A DNA stretch of 64,000 nucleotides from CAZADA01 sp964636945. Its GTDB lineage: Bacteria > Pseudomonadota > Alphaproteobacteria > Caulobacterales > Maricaulaceae. The stretch covers positions 10,299 through 74,298 of the forward strand of contig CAZWVH010000002.1 of the NCBI GenBank assembly GCA_964636945.1, written 5' to 3'. Positions 45,139 through 54,549 of this stretch are shown piece after piece (within the stretch, counting starts at the first letter, position 1; every line of letters starts with the position of its first letter). Made by a program: the position numbers and the translations under genes. The notes beneath the pieces are model-generated. The model saw only the letters and a program-made list of their open reading frames with translations, did not search any database and was not told the origin of the DNA.

Positions 45139-47973
45139 ATGCTCAAGATTGCACGCAAACTGATTGGTTCTTCCAACGAACGTCGGGTCTCCAAATACCA
45201 GCCACGCGTGCAGCGCATTAACGCACTCGAGCCAGAATACAGCGCACTCACTGACGGAGAGCTGCGCGGTAAAACTGTAGAATTTCGTGAAAGACTGCGC
45301 GAAGGAGCCACACTCGACCTGTTGCTTGAGCCGGCTTTCGCCGCCGTTCGCGAAGCGGCCAAACGCACATTGGGCCAGCGCCACTATGATGTTCAGCTCG
45401 TAGGCGGCATGGTTCTTCACGACGGTGACATTTCTGAAATGCGCACCGGTGAAGGTAAGACACTGGTTGCGACACTCGCTGTGTATTTGAATGCGCTGAC
45501 CGGCAAGGGCGTTCATGTGGTCACCGTTAACGACTACCTTGCCCGGCGCGACGCGGAATGGATGGGCCGCATTTACAAGTTTTTGGGTCTGAATGTGGGC
45601 GTGATCGTTCACGGACTGACCGACGCGGAACGCAAGACCGCCTACTCAGCCGACGTCACTTACGGCACGAACAATGAATTCGGCTTCGACTATCTGCGCG
45701 ACAATATGAAGTACTCGCTCGCGGATATGTCCCAACGCGGGCATCATTTTGCGATTGTCGATGAGGTGGACTCCATTCTCATCGATGAGGCGCGCACCCC
45801 ATTAATCATCTCTGGCCCCACCGACGATCGCTCGGACTTTTATCGCACTATCGACAAACTGATTCCGCTGCTCGACGAAGAAGACTACGATATTGACGAA
45901 AAACAGCGGTCTGTGGCGCTGAGCGAAGAGGGCAATGAGCACATTGAGCAACTCCTGCTCGAACACGAGTTGATCGAAGATGGCGGACTATACGACGTCG
46001 CTAACGTATCGATTGTCCACCACCTCAACCAAGCCCTGCGCGCCCACAAATTGTTCAAACGCGACAGAGACTACATCGTACGCAAGGATCAGGTGATCTT
46101 GATCGATGAGTTCACCGGGCGGATGATGGAAGGCCGCCGTTTGTCGGAAGGCCTCCACCAAGCCATTGAAGCCAAAGAGGATGTGACGGTACAGCCGGAA
46201 AATGTGACGCTAGCGTCCATTACCTTCCAGAACTATTTCCGGCTTTACGACAAACTCGCAGGCATGACTGGCACCGCGTCCACCGAGGCCTCGGAGTTCC
46301 AGGACATTTACGGCTTGGACGTGGTCACCGTTCCCACCAACCGGGAAATCCAACGCATTGACGACGACGATGTGGTCTACCGCACGGCGGCGGAAAAAAA
46401 CAAAGCGATTTTGGAAGAGATCATTGAGCGCAATAAGAGTGGCCAGCCAATGCTGGTGGGCACCGCCTCAATTGAGAAATCCGAGGAACTTTCAGCGCTT
46501 TTGAAGAAAGCCCGCGTCAAACACCAAGTGCTCAATGCGCGTTATCACGAGCAAGAAGCACAAATCATTGCTCAAGCCGGCCATACCGGCGCGGTAACCA
46601 TCGCCACCAACATGGCTGGTCGTGGCACCGACATCCAGCTCGGCGGCAATGTGGACATGCGCATCGACCAATGGATCGCCGCCCAAGAACAAAAGCGCGG
46701 CGAACGTCCCGACGAAGACGCCATTGCCGCTCAACGCACACAGATCGAGCGGGAGATCGAAGACGACAGACAAAGGGCGCTGGCGGCTGGCGGACTTTAT
46801 GTCATTGGCTCAGAACGTCATGAAAGCCGTCGGATTGACAACCAGTTACGTGGCCGATCCGGTCGGCAAGGCGATCCGGGCCGTTCAAAATTCTTCGTGT
46901 CTGTGGAAGACGATTTGATGCGTATTTTTGCGCCCGAGCGCATGAACGCCATCATGAAAACCCTGGGCATGAAAGAGGGCGAGGCCATCGTCCACCCTTG
47001 GATGTCCAAGGCGTTGGAGACCGCACAAAAGCGCGTGGAACAGCGTAACTTTGAGATGCGCAAGAACGTGCTGAAGTATGACGATGTCACCAACAATCAG
47101 CGTAAAGCTATCTTTGAACAGCGCATTGAGTTTATGAGCGCTGACGACGTGTCCGAAGTGATCCGCGACATGCGCCATGAATTGGTGCAGGAGATCGTCG
47201 CCCGCCACGTGCCGCCCAAGGCCTATGCCGACCAGTGGAACATCAAAGAATTAAGCGAGGATGCGCACGCCATCTTGGACATCTCGCCACCGATCCAAGA
47301 CTGGGCCGATGAGGACGGCATCGCCGACGAAGAGATTTGCGAACGCCTGATCAAGGCCGCCGACGCCGCCTATGCCGAAAAAGTGGTGAATGTGGGCGGT
47401 GACAATCTGCGCAAAATCGAAAAACAGATCTTACTGCAAACCATCGATCTACATTGGCGCGAGCATTTGCAGCACTTGGACCATCTGCGCTCGGTGATCC
47501 ACCTGCGCAGCTATGGCCAACGCGACCCGCTCAATGAATTCAAAACCGAGGCGTTCTCGCTGTTCGAAAAACTATTGTCCGGTCTGCGCGAAGACGTGAC
47601 GCGAATAGTGATGACGTTGCGCATTCAACAGGCTCCGCCCCCGCCGCGGCCGCTTGAGGGCGCCATTGCCACACGCGCGCCCATGAGCGGCATGATTGGT
47701 GGGCGGCCAACTGGTCCGGTTGGGCAGGATCGAGAAACGGGAAGCGGCCAATCGATCCTCAGCTCACCAGGTCCAGCACTCGGTGGCGGCATCCAGTCGG
47801 ATATACAGCCGCCACGTCGCCCTGCACCGTCGCACTATCGGTCACCGGCGGCGCCCGAGCGCGACCCGAACAATCCTGAAACTTGGGGCCGGGTGGGCCG
47901 AAATGAGACCTGCCCATGCGGCTCAGGTCGCAAGTACAAACACTGCCACGGCGCCGTCACCATCCAAGCTTAG
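45139..47973 (+). CDS. secA: Preprotein translocase ATPase SecA
   Basis: Motor of the Sec pathway. The 944-residue protein has the DEAD-like NBD1 (MRTGEGKTLVATLA, DEVDSILIDEARTPLIISG), the preprotein cross-linking domain, NBD2 (VGTASIEKSEEL, TNMAGRGTDIQLGG), the helical scaffold, and a C-terminal zinc-binding CPCGSGRKYKHCHG that recruits SecB. The frame is open from 44974, but MLKIARKLIGSSNERRV at 45139 is the family start, with TAAGGG upstream. The linker before the zinc motif is long and Pro/Arg-rich. Confidence 0.97.
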   Translation: MLKIARKLIGSSNERRVSKYQPRVQRINALEPEYSALTDGELRGKTVEFRERLREGATLDLLLEPAFAAVREAAKRTLGQRHYDVQLVGGMVLHDGDISEMRTGEGKTLVATLAVYLNALTGKGVHVVTVNDYLARRDAEWMGRIYKFLGLNVGVIVHGLTDAERKTAYSADVTYGTNNEFGFDYLRDNMKYSLADMSQRGHHFAIVDEVDSILIDEARTPLIISGPTDDRSDFYRTIDKLIPLLDEEDYDIDEKQRSVALSEEGNEHIEQLLLEHELIEDGGLYDVANVSIVHHLNQALRAHKLFKRDRDYIVRKDQVILIDEFTGRMMEGRRLSEGLHQAIEAKEDVTVQPENVTLASITFQNYFRLYDKLAGMTGTASTEASEFQDIYGLDVVTVPTNREIQRIDDDDVVYRTAAEKNKAILEEIIERNKSGQPMLVGTASIEKSEELSALLKKARVKHQVLNARYHEQEAQIIAQAGHTGAVTIATNMAGRGTDIQLGGNVDMRIDQWIAAQEQKRGERPDEDAIAAQRTQIEREIEDDRQRALAAGGLYVIGSERHESRRIDNQLRGRSGRQGDPGRSKFFVSVEDDLMRIFAPERMNAIMKTLGMKEGEAIVHPWMSKALETAQKRVEQRNFEMRKNVLKYDDVTNNQRKAIFEQRIEFMSADDVSEVIRDMRHELVQEIVARHVPPKAYADQWNIKELSEDAHAILDISPPIQDWADEDGIADEEICERLIKAADAAYAEKVVNVGGDNLRKIEKQILLQTIDLHWREHLQHLDHLRSVIHLRSYGQRDPLNEFKTEAFSLFEKLLSGLREDVTRIVMTLRIQQAPPPPRPLEGAIATRAPMSGMIGGRPTGPVGQDRETGSGQSILSSPGPALGGGIQSDIQPPRRPAPSHYRSPAAPERDPNNPETWGRVGRNETCPCGSGRKYKHCHGAVTIQA

Positions 47974-48056
47974 CACCCTTGGGTTTCGCGTGGCGCGGTG
48001 CAACAAAACTGTGTTAGGTTGCCGCAATCTGGGGTCGGGGCGGGTCAAAGTACGGC

Positions 48057-48758
48057 ATGAAACCACTCATTTGCGTCAGTGCGACACTGCTTTTGGGCGT
48101 GACGGCTACCGGCCCCGCTCACGCTGACTTCAAGCGCAAACTCGCCGCTGAAATTGAATCCAGCTATATTTTTCGTGGCTTGCAACGCGCTGAAATTGCA
48201 GGACTTTATTCCGCCGAACTCGAGCTCGGTGACTTTTACATCAAGGGCTTGCGCGTTGAACCGTTGGGCGCAGACGAAGAAGAGTTCAACGTGGAAACGC
48301 GGTTCACCGGCGGATGGCGCCCCACCTTTGGCAGCAAAAGATTCACCTGGGACTTTGGCGGACAAACCTTTCGGTTGGCCAATGACGTCACTGACGATGT
48401 CGACCACCGTTTTGAGGCGTTTGCCGGCGTGGAAATGTACGCCCCGCTCAACCCGGCCGTGCACGTCTATTATGACACTGAGGACGAGATTTTCACCACC
48501 GAAGCTGGGCTTTTTCATTATCAGGCGCTCCCGCTCAGCTTGAGCTTGCAGTCGTCATTCGACGCCGGCCTCGTGACGCCTCTGGACAATGACTTTGAGG
48601 ACTACGCCTACTTCCAAGGCCGCGCGGACATTGTGCGCTCATTCCTGTTTGGCATAGAAGCCTATGCCGGCGTGCGCGGCGTTCTCAACACCGAGGACGA
48701 ATTTTTGGAGGACAACCCCGAGATCTGGTTTGGCGGCGGAGCCAGCTGGACGTTTTAG
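48057..48758 (+). CDS. TorF family putative porin
   Basis: A 233-residue exported beta-barrel protein. The signal peptide ends in GPAHA, the mature part starts with an IESSYIFRGL motif typical of the TorF/Gcw_chp group, and the sequence continues with alternating hydrophobic/aromatic strands to a C-terminal aromatic residue (WTF), the usual barrel end. Its transported solute is unknown. It follows secA at 84 bases and converges with accA. Confidence 0.8.
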   Translation: MKPLICVSATLLLGVTATGPAHADFKRKLAAEIESSYIFRGLQRAEIAGLYSAELELGDFYIKGLRVEPLGADEEEFNVETRFTGGWRPTFGSKRFTWDFGGQTFRLANDVTDDVDHRFEAFAGVEMYAPLNPAVHVYYDTEDEIFTTEAGLFHYQALPLSLSLQSSFDAGLVTPLDNDFEDYAYFQGRADIVRSFLFGIEAYAGVRGVLNTEDEFLEDNPEIWFGGGASWTF

Positions 48759-48772
48759 CCAACCGATCGACG

Positions 48773-49753
48773 CTAGGCGGGCAATAGCCCTTTCCGACCA
48801 ATGTCAAAAAAGCGTTGGCGGCGCAGCGCAATCCGTTCGTCCGCGCCAAGCGGTTCAAGCTCATCAAGCGCGTTTTCCACCATTTCCCCCACGGCTGCGA
48901 TCACGGTCTCCGCATGGCGGTGCGCTCCGCCCACGGGCTCGGGGATGACGTCATCGACCACATTGAGTTCTTTCAAATCGGCTGCGCCGATTTTCATGGC
49001 GATGGCCGCATCCTTAGCCTTGGCTTGATCGCGCCAGAGAATTGAGGCGCACCCCTCCGGAGAAATGACGGAATAGACCGAGTGCTCCAGGATAAAAACC
49101 CGGTCACCGGACGCGATCGCCACCGCTCCGCCAGAACCACCCTCACCGGTGACCACGGTCACCAAGGGCGTTTTGAGCGAAAGGCATCGATCGGTGGACC
49201 GCGCAATGGCCTCCGCTTGACCGCGCTCTTCGGCGCCGACTCCCGGATAGGCGCCCGGCGTGTCAACGAAGGTCAGCACGGGCAAGCCGAACCGCTCGGC
49301 GATATCCATCAAACGTACGGCTTTGCGATACCCTTCCGGACGCGCCATGCCGAAATTGTGGTGCAGTCGGCTTTCGGTATCGCGCCCTTTTTCGTGACCG
49401 ATCGCGACAACCGAGCGTCCGCGAAATCGTCCAATTCCACCAACAATGGCGGCGTCTTCCCCAAACCGACGATCGCCTGCCAATGGCGTAAAATCGGTGA
49501 TCAGCGCGGCGCAATAGTCCGTGAAATGAGGACGGTCAGGATGGCGAGCAACGAGGGTTTTCTGCCAGGCGTCCAGTTTGGCGTAAGTGGCCTTCAGTTG
49601 TTCTGAAGCCTTTTCTTGAAGTCGGGTGACCTCTTCTTCCACATCCACGCCGTCCTCATTATCGGCGCTCAAGGCCTTGAGCTCGCCAATCTTACGTTCG
49701 AGCTCTGCAATAGGACGTTCGAAATCGAGATATTGCGGAGTGCTATCAGCCAT
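48773..49753 (-). CDS. accA: Acetyl-CoA carboxylase carboxyltransferase subunit alpha
   Basis: With AccD it transfers the carboxyl group from biotin to acetyl-CoA, giving malonyl-CoA for FabD. The 326-residue protein has YLDFERPIAELERKI, RFRGRSVVAIGHEKG, VDTPGAYPGVGAEERGQAEAI and SGGAVAIASGDRVFILEHSVYSVI split over the crotonase fold. All expected motifs are seen, in normal length. It lies 85 bases after xerD. Confidence 0.96.
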   Translation of the reverse strand: MADSTPQYLDFERPIAELERKIGELKALSADNEDGVDVEEEVTRLQEKASEQLKATYAKLDAWQKTLVARHPDRPHFTDYCAALITDFTPLAGDRRFGEDAAIVGGIGRFRGRSVVAIGHEKGRDTESRLHHNFGMARPEGYRKAVRLMDIAERFGLPVLTFVDTPGAYPGVGAEERGQAEAIARSTDRCLSLKTPLVTVVTGEGGSGGAVAIASGDRVFILEHSVYSVISPEGCASILWRDQAKAKDAAIAMKIGAADLKELNVVDDVIPEPVGGAHRHAETVIAAVGEMVENALDELEPLGADERIALRRQRFFDIGRKGLLPA

Positions 49754-49838
49754 GAGTCGTTCAATTCATTGGGAATTTTGGCGCGAGTTTGGCTGGACAA
49801 TACGAGGACTGATCGAATTCAACAAGCATGGAACGCGG

Positions 49839-50771
49839 TTAATGGCTACTTCTTGACAGCGGATGGGCGATTTCCACGGTTTGTCTCAACCGTTCTTCGA
49901 GAACGTGCGCGTAAATTTGGGTTGTGGATAAGTCAGCATGTCCAAGCAAAGCTTGAACGACTCGCAAATCTGCTCCGTTACTTAACAGATGTGTTGCGAA
50001 CGCATGGCGCAGCACATGAGGGGAAACTTGCTCTGGGGCAAGGCCGGCCAATCCAGCCAATTCCTTTAATTCACGGGCAAATGCTTCGCGCGTGAGATGA
50101 CCGGTGCGACTGTCAGCGGGAAACAAGAACTGCAAGCCGCGAGAGCGCCGCTCCCCGTCAGCGGCGGCGAACTCCTCTTGAAATGGCGCATAGGCCGCGA
50201 TGGCTTCAAGCGCCGACGGGGTCAACGGAATCAGGCGTTCCCGGCCGCCTTTGCCCTTGATCAGCAGGGTGCGTTCACGCGGGCGTTTCGCGCTGGCCGG
50301 CAGGCTCACCAATTCGCTGACCCGCAATCCCGCTGCATACAACAGCTCCAATAAGCAGCGCCGCCGGGCGCCGCGCGGCCCAGCACCTTCGGCGGCTGCG
50401 GCGAACAATCGGTCGACTTCGTCTTCCGAAAGCAGCTTTGGCAAAGGACGCTGTCTTTTGGGTCCGCGAAGCTTCTCCGCGGGATTGTCGGTGCGACGGT
50501 CATCGTCGAGTGCAAAAGCATAGAATTGTTTGAGTGCAGACAATCGACGCGCACTGGTGCTGGCCGCCAGGCCGTCATCAACTAAGCTCAGCAAATAGCT
50601 TTCCAAATCCTGACGGGTCGCCGTGATCAGCCTTAGGCCATCACCAGTGAGCGCGCGGGCCGCATGGTTCAAATCACGCCGATAGGCGTCGAGCGTATGG
50701 TGCGAGGCGCCCCGCTCGGCGCTCAGCATTTCCAAAAACGCCTCAATGGCCAATTCGTCAGGTGTCGCCAT
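49839..50771 (-). CDS. xerD: Site-specific tyrosine recombinase XerD
   Basis: With XerC it resolves chromosome dimers at dif. The 310-residue protein has a SAM-like N-terminal domain (IEAFLEMLSAERGASHHTL) and a catalytic domain with Arg in AGLRVSELVSL, Lys in IKGKGGRERLIPL, HVLRHAFATHLL, GHADLSTTQIYAHV and the nucleophile Tyr. Its length and all-housekeeping context make a mobile-element integrase unlikely. ATG 50771 overlaps the end of the upstream exported-protein gene by 14 bases; a longer frame up to 50891 lies inside that gene. Confidence 0.93.
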   Translation of the reverse strand: MATPDELAIEAFLEMLSAERGASHHTLDAYRRDLNHAARALTGDGLRLITATRQDLESYLLSLVDDGLAASTSARRLSALKQFYAFALDDDRRTDNPAEKLRGPKRQRPLPKLLSEDEVDRLFAAAAEGAGPRGARRRCLLELLYAAGLRVSELVSLPASAKRPRERTLLIKGKGGRERLIPLTPSALEAIAAYAPFQEEFAAADGERRSRGLQFLFPADSRTGHLTREAFARELKELAGLAGLAPEQVSPHVLRHAFATHLLSNGADLRVVQALLGHADLSTTQIYAHVLEERLRQTVEIAHPLSRSSH

Positions 50772-52470
50772 CAGAATCGAACGTGCGCAGATCAATGGCC
50801 TGCCGACGCAGCGCCGCCAATGCTTCCACAGCCGCGGCTTGGGCGTGTTCATCAAGGCTGAACCGCCACAGGACCCGTATGGCGCGTGCAAACGCGATCG
50901 TGTTTTCGGCTTTGGATGAGTCCATCAGTTGGGCGGCGTGAATGGCCGCTTCCGCCAGCACCCCAGCATCGGCAGCCGCATCCATGGCGATCAGCGCGCC
51001 GCGCGCTTGGGCCGTCAATTCAGGCGAGGTTCTCGCGCCAGCGGCGGACGCTATCCGCAACCACCCCTCATTCTCAGCGCCAAGAGCATGGAGCACCATT
51101 GTGGCGCGCTGGGCAATGGCGCGTTCGTTGGGATTTTGGGCGGCAGCAAGCACCGATCGAGCGACCTCCGACTTTGCCGCTGCATCGGAGGCGGGGTCCA
51201 CGGCAACAATCATGGCGTCAAGCAAGGCTTGCGACAGTCTCGAATTGGCCGGATCAGCGCCGCCAGCGCTTGCGCCCAGATTGTTGGGCCCCGTGCGCGC
51301 GTCACGCCACTTGCGGGCAGTCGCCGGATCACCAGCCAAGGCGGCTGCTTCGGCAAACAATGGAGCGTAACTTCCCGTCTGAGCAGACGGCGGGGCGTCC
51401 CGGAGCACAGCCCCAAGATAACGAGCGATCACCGGCAAGGCGCCGTCAGTTTGCGCCAGCTGCAGCGCGGCGGCTAAGGCGTCGGCCTTGGTCTCGGGGA
51501 CCTGCGCGGTCAATGCGGCCTTGATCATTAACGCCTTCGCGCGGACGTCATCTTCGGACAATCCGGCTTGCATGATCTCCTGTGCCGAGCGGACGTCAGA
51601 CCCCAGTGCTGCGGAAAACGCCTGACCAAGCTCATCGAGCGTGATGGCGTAGCGCAGTGCCGAAATCTCCGCCGCAGCCAACCGAACTTCGCCGGAAACA
51701 TCCGGATTTCTGGCCAACGCGGTTGCAGCAGGCGGGGAGAGGGACCGCGCCGTATCAGGGCCAATGTCTTTTTCTGATTGCAAAGCCAGAACCAGTTCGA
51801 GGGCGTCGCGTGGCGGTTGTTGGTCGCCAAATGTCGGCGCGTTCGTAGCCGCCGCCAGCCAATAACTGAACGCGGCGTCGACATTATTGGCGCCCTGGCG
51901 ACGCGCCACATCGAGCGTCAGTTCGGCGGCTGCGCCTTCGCCGGCCAAAGCAAAGCACACCGAGCGCACCCGCGCCCAAAATCCGGGGTCGTCCTGCGTC
52001 TGGAGCTCGTTGGCGGTGCGACATGCGCCCACGGCGTCATCGGCGAGAAACCGCGTGATCACATCAAGTCGAGCAAAATTGGGATCGGACGGCGCCGCTG
52101 TGCTCAGGGCCAAAAGTCCACTCGCCCCGTCCACATGGCCAGCGTTCAGCATGGCGGAAATACGCGCCAAAGTCACGGCGTTGGACGCGTCTCCGCCTGG
52201 CGCCTCCGCACCAGACATCACCACAACGCGCAAAAGGTTTGCGGCCGCTGGGCTGAACAACCGGTCCGGCGCGCCACGGAGCGTTGCGACAGCGGTATCG
52301 GCGTCCACGCCTTGCCACATCGTGGGTCTAAGCGCGTCGGATTCATCAGGCAGGACGGAGTTGGCAAAACTATCACCGCTTAAATCGCGGCCTTGAATTT
52401 GCGCACTGGCTGGCGCTGTGACCGCGGCCACAACTAAGCCGACCGCTATGATTTTATCGAGGAAGGTCAA
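50758..52470 (-). CDS. Unrecognised exported helical-repeat protein
   Basis: A 570-residue protein with a signal peptide (LDKIIAVGLVVAAVTAPASAQ) and a very Ala-rich body of predicted helices, possibly TPR- or HEAT-like, without a motif I can name. I place the start at TTG 52470 because GGAGG lies six bases upstream and the signal peptide then begins properly; the frame is open to 52548 but that part reads through the small upstream gene. It overlaps the small membrane-protein gene by 17 bases and xerD by 14, so it sits in a three-gene coupled row. Function unknown; a periplasmic scaffold role is only a guess. Confidence 0.75.
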   Translation of the reverse strand: MTFLDKIIAVGLVVAAVTAPASAQIQGRDLSGDSFANSVLPDESDALRPTMWQGVDADTAVATLRGAPDRLFSPAAANLLRVVVMSGAEAPGGDASNAVTLARISAMLNAGHVDGASGLLALSTAAPSDPNFARLDVITRFLADDAVGACRTANELQTQDDPGFWARVRSVCFALAGEGAAAELTLDVARRQGANNVDAAFSYWLAAATNAPTFGDQQPPRDALELVLALQSEKDIGPDTARSLSPPAATALARNPDVSGEVRLAAAEISALRYAITLDELGQAFSAALGSDVRSAQEIMQAGLSEDDVRAKALMIKAALTAQVPETKADALAAALQLAQTDGALPVIARYLGAVLRDAPPSAQTGSYAPLFAEAAALAGDPATARKWRDARTGPNNLGASAGGADPANSRLSQALLDAMIVAVDPASDAAAKSEVARSVLAAAQNPNERAIAQRATMVLHALGAENEGWLRIASAAGARTSPELTAQARGALIAMDAAADAGVLAEAAIHAAQLMDSSKAENTIAFARAIRVLWRFSLDEHAQAAAVEALAALRRQAIDLRTFDSDGDT

Positions 52471-52630
52471 GATCCACCTCCACTTCAGCGCTATGGGGCT
52501 CCGGCGCCAACGTTTCGGCCACCCGCAGCAAATAAATGCACAGGCCAATGGCGCCGGCGGCGACCAAGGCCAGGAAAATCAGGAAATTGCGCGGCCCCCC
52601 GCTTTGACGTTTACGATACCTCGATCTCAT
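52454..52630 (-). CDS. Small single-pass membrane protein, 58 residues
   Basis: Reading the minus strand from ATG 52630 to TAA 52454 gives 58 residues: a basic N-terminus (MRSRYRKRQSGGPRN), one hydrophobic helix of about 20 residues (FLIFLALVAAGAIGLCIYLL) and an acidic C-terminus (AEVEVDLDLPR). The basic-in topology would place the acidic tail in the periplasm. Its last codons contain the Shine-Dalgarno and start of the following exported-protein gene, which argues that both are translated. I do not recognise a family. Confidence 0.6.
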   Translation of the reverse strand: MRSRYRKRQSGGPRNFLIFLALVAAGAIGLCIYLLRVAETLAPEPHSAEVEVDLDLPR

Positions 52631-52677
52631 GCCTGCACCTTCTGTTCGCGCAACGGCAAAATTGCGACCCCTTCGAA

Positions 52678-52706
52678 CCTGTCATGCTGTAACGTATTTT
52701 GACAGG
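52678..52706. repeat. Inverted repeat in the aroK divergent spacer
   Basis: CCTGTCA (52678-52684) and TGACAGG (52700-52706) are exact reverse complements with a 15-base spacer. TTGACA at 52699-52704, inside the second arm, resembles a -35 box for aroK, but no good -10 follows. It could be an operator or chance. Confidence 0.3.
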
Positions 52707-52756
52707 GAAACAAAAGACCGCAGCGCCGTGACTTGCTGCACGCCGCGTGCGGTCGT

Positions 52757-53371
52757 ATGAGCGAAGGCATGAGCGTCCACGCACAGACGTCACATAATGG
52801 CCGTCGACGTCGGCGGCGAACGCAGTTGAAGGTGGCCCGTCCCATTGTCCTCATCGGGCTGATGGGTGCCGGTAAAACCACGGTCGGACGACGTTTGGCG
52901 TCACGGCTGCAACTGGATTTTGTCGATTCCGATGAAGAAATCGAACGCGCTGCCGGACGGTCTGTGTCGGACATTTTCGAATCGTTTGGCGAAGCTGAAT
53001 TCCGTCATGGCGAGCGCCGCGTGATCGAACGCTTACTCAAAAACGGTCCATTGGTTCTCGCCACGGGCGGCGGCGCCTTCCTGGACGAAACCACGCGCGC
53101 ATTGATCAAACGCGATGCAGTGTCAGTGTGGCTCAAGGCCGACCTTGAAGTATTGGTGAACCGGACGTCTCGTCGGGACACGCGTCCACTATTGCGCACC
53201 GATGATCCCCAAAAGGTCTTATCCAAACTCATGAATGAACGCCATCCCATCTATGCCGAGGCCGATATTAAGGTGAACAGCGCCCATCATCCCCATGATC
53301 GCACCGTAAAGGCGATCATGAACGCGTTGGCCGACTGCCGAAGTCTTTCGGTTCCGCATCAGAAATCATGA
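52757..53371 (+). CDS. aroK: Shikimate kinase
   Basis: Phosphorylates shikimate in aromatic amino-acid synthesis. The 204-residue protein has Walker A GLMGAGKTTVGRRLA, DSDEEIERAAG and the substrate segments FRHGERRVI and VLATGGGAFL. The start is not certain: ATG 52757 and 52769 and GTG 52832 are all in frame. The first gives a basic N-terminal extension of about 25 residues. It overlaps aroB by ATGA. Confidence 0.94.
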   Translation: MSEGMSVHAQTSHNGRRRRRRTQLKVARPIVLIGLMGAGKTTVGRRLASRLQLDFVDSDEEIERAAGRSVSDIFESFGEAEFRHGERRVIERLLKNGPLVLATGGGAFLDETTRALIKRDAVSVWLKADLEVLVNRTSRRDTRPLLRTDDPQKVLSKLMNERHPIYAEADIKVNSAHHPHDRTVKAIMNALADCRSLSVPHQKS

Positions 53372-54549
53372 GTTCCACCATGACGCCCAACACCTCAGTG
53401 GAACCGGTGACGGTTCCCGTCGCGCTCGGCGATCGCAGCTATGATGTTTGTGTGGGCGTGGGGCTGTTGTCCTCAGCTGCTGAACGTTTGGCGCGGCTGG
53501 TCCAGCGCGATCGCGCCCTCATCGTCACCGACGAGACGGTCGCCGGACTGCATCTGGCTGAGCTGGAACGCTCCCTCGCCGCCCAGAACATCAAGGGCCT
53601 ACCCATCGTGTCACCCCAAGGTGAAACGGCGAAGTCCTGGCTCAATCTGGAGCGGTTGGTTGAAAAACTCTTGTCATTAGATATCGAGCGCTCAGAGCCT
53701 ATTCTGGCGTTGGGCGGAGGCGTTGTGGGAGATTTGGCCGGCTTTGCGGCAGCCATTATCAAGCGCGGAACACCCTTTGTGCAGTTGCCCACCACCCTTC
53801 TTGCACAAGTGGATTCCTCGGTTGGCGGTAAGACAGCGATCAACACACGCGCCGGGAAAAACCTGGTTGGCGCATTCCATCAACCCTCTCTGGTGCTTGC
53901 CGACATTGGTGTGCTCCACACCTTGCCTGATCGCGAACGACGCGCAGGCCTTGCTGAAATCATCAAAATCGCCGTCATGCGCGATGGTGAGTTTTTCGCC
54001 TGGTTGGAGGCGAACGCAGACTGTCTGCTTGCCGGCGACACGGTCGCCACCCAAACCGCAGTGGCGCGCGCAGTGGCGTTAAAAGCTGAAATTGTGGCCG
54101 CCGATGAGCGTGAATCGGGCGTGCGCGCTTTACTGAATTTCGGCCACACCTTCGGCCACGCGTTTGAGGCTGAGGCTGCTGCTGGTGCGGGCCTATCGCA
54201 TGGCTACGCCGTTGCGGCGGGCATGGCCATGGCCAGCGAGTTTGCGGCGCGGCATTACGGATATAGCAGGCGCGATCACACGCGGCTGATTGCTCTGTTG
54301 GAGCAGATGAAATTACCAGTGGGCCCAGCCGAGCTCAATGGTGCGCCGTTCCAACCCAGAGGCATTTTGGCGCGCATGGCCAATGACAAAAAGGTGGCTC
54401 AGGGCCAGCTCCGCCTGGTATTGCCTCAAGCGATCGGTCATGGCGCACTTGTCGCGTTGGACCATACTGATGATTTAGAACTGTTCTTGGAGGACTGGCT
54501 CTCGCCGCGCGCCACTATGGCTGCGGATGCGCCGCGCGAACATGGCTGA
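53368..54549 (+). CDS. aroB: 3-dehydroquinate synthase
   Basis: Second step of the shikimate pathway; uses NAD and a metal ion. The 393-residue protein has GGGVVGDLAGFAAAIIKRG, QLPTTLLAQVDSSVGGKTA split by one residue, the lysine-rich AGLAEIIK and metal ligands in LNFGHTFGHAFE. The aroK-aroB pair is a standard operon, coupled here by a four-base overlap. Confidence 0.96.
   Translation: MSSTMTPNTSVEPVTVPVALGDRSYDVCVGVGLLSSAAERLARLVQRDRALIVTDETVAGLHLAELERSLAAQNIKGLPIVSPQGETAKSWLNLERLVEKLLSLDIERSEPILALGGGVVGDLAGFAAAIIKRGTPFVQLPTTLLAQVDSSVGGKTAINTRAGKNLVGAFHQPSLVLADIGVLHTLPDRERRAGLAEIIKIAVMRDGEFFAWLEANADCLLAGDTVATQTAVARAVALKAEIVAADERESGVRALLNFGHTFGHAFEAEAAAGAGLSHGYAVAAGMAMASEFAARHYGYSRRDHTRLIALLEQMKLPVGPAELNGAPFQPRGILARMANDKKVAQGQLRLVLPQAIGHGALVALDHTDDLELFLEDWLSPRATMAADAPREHG

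Noticed and set aside
49839..50771. Possible phage or island integrase
   Set aside because: The tyrosine recombinase has XerD length and motifs, sits between accA and housekeeping genes, and no att-like repeats or cargo genes flank it.
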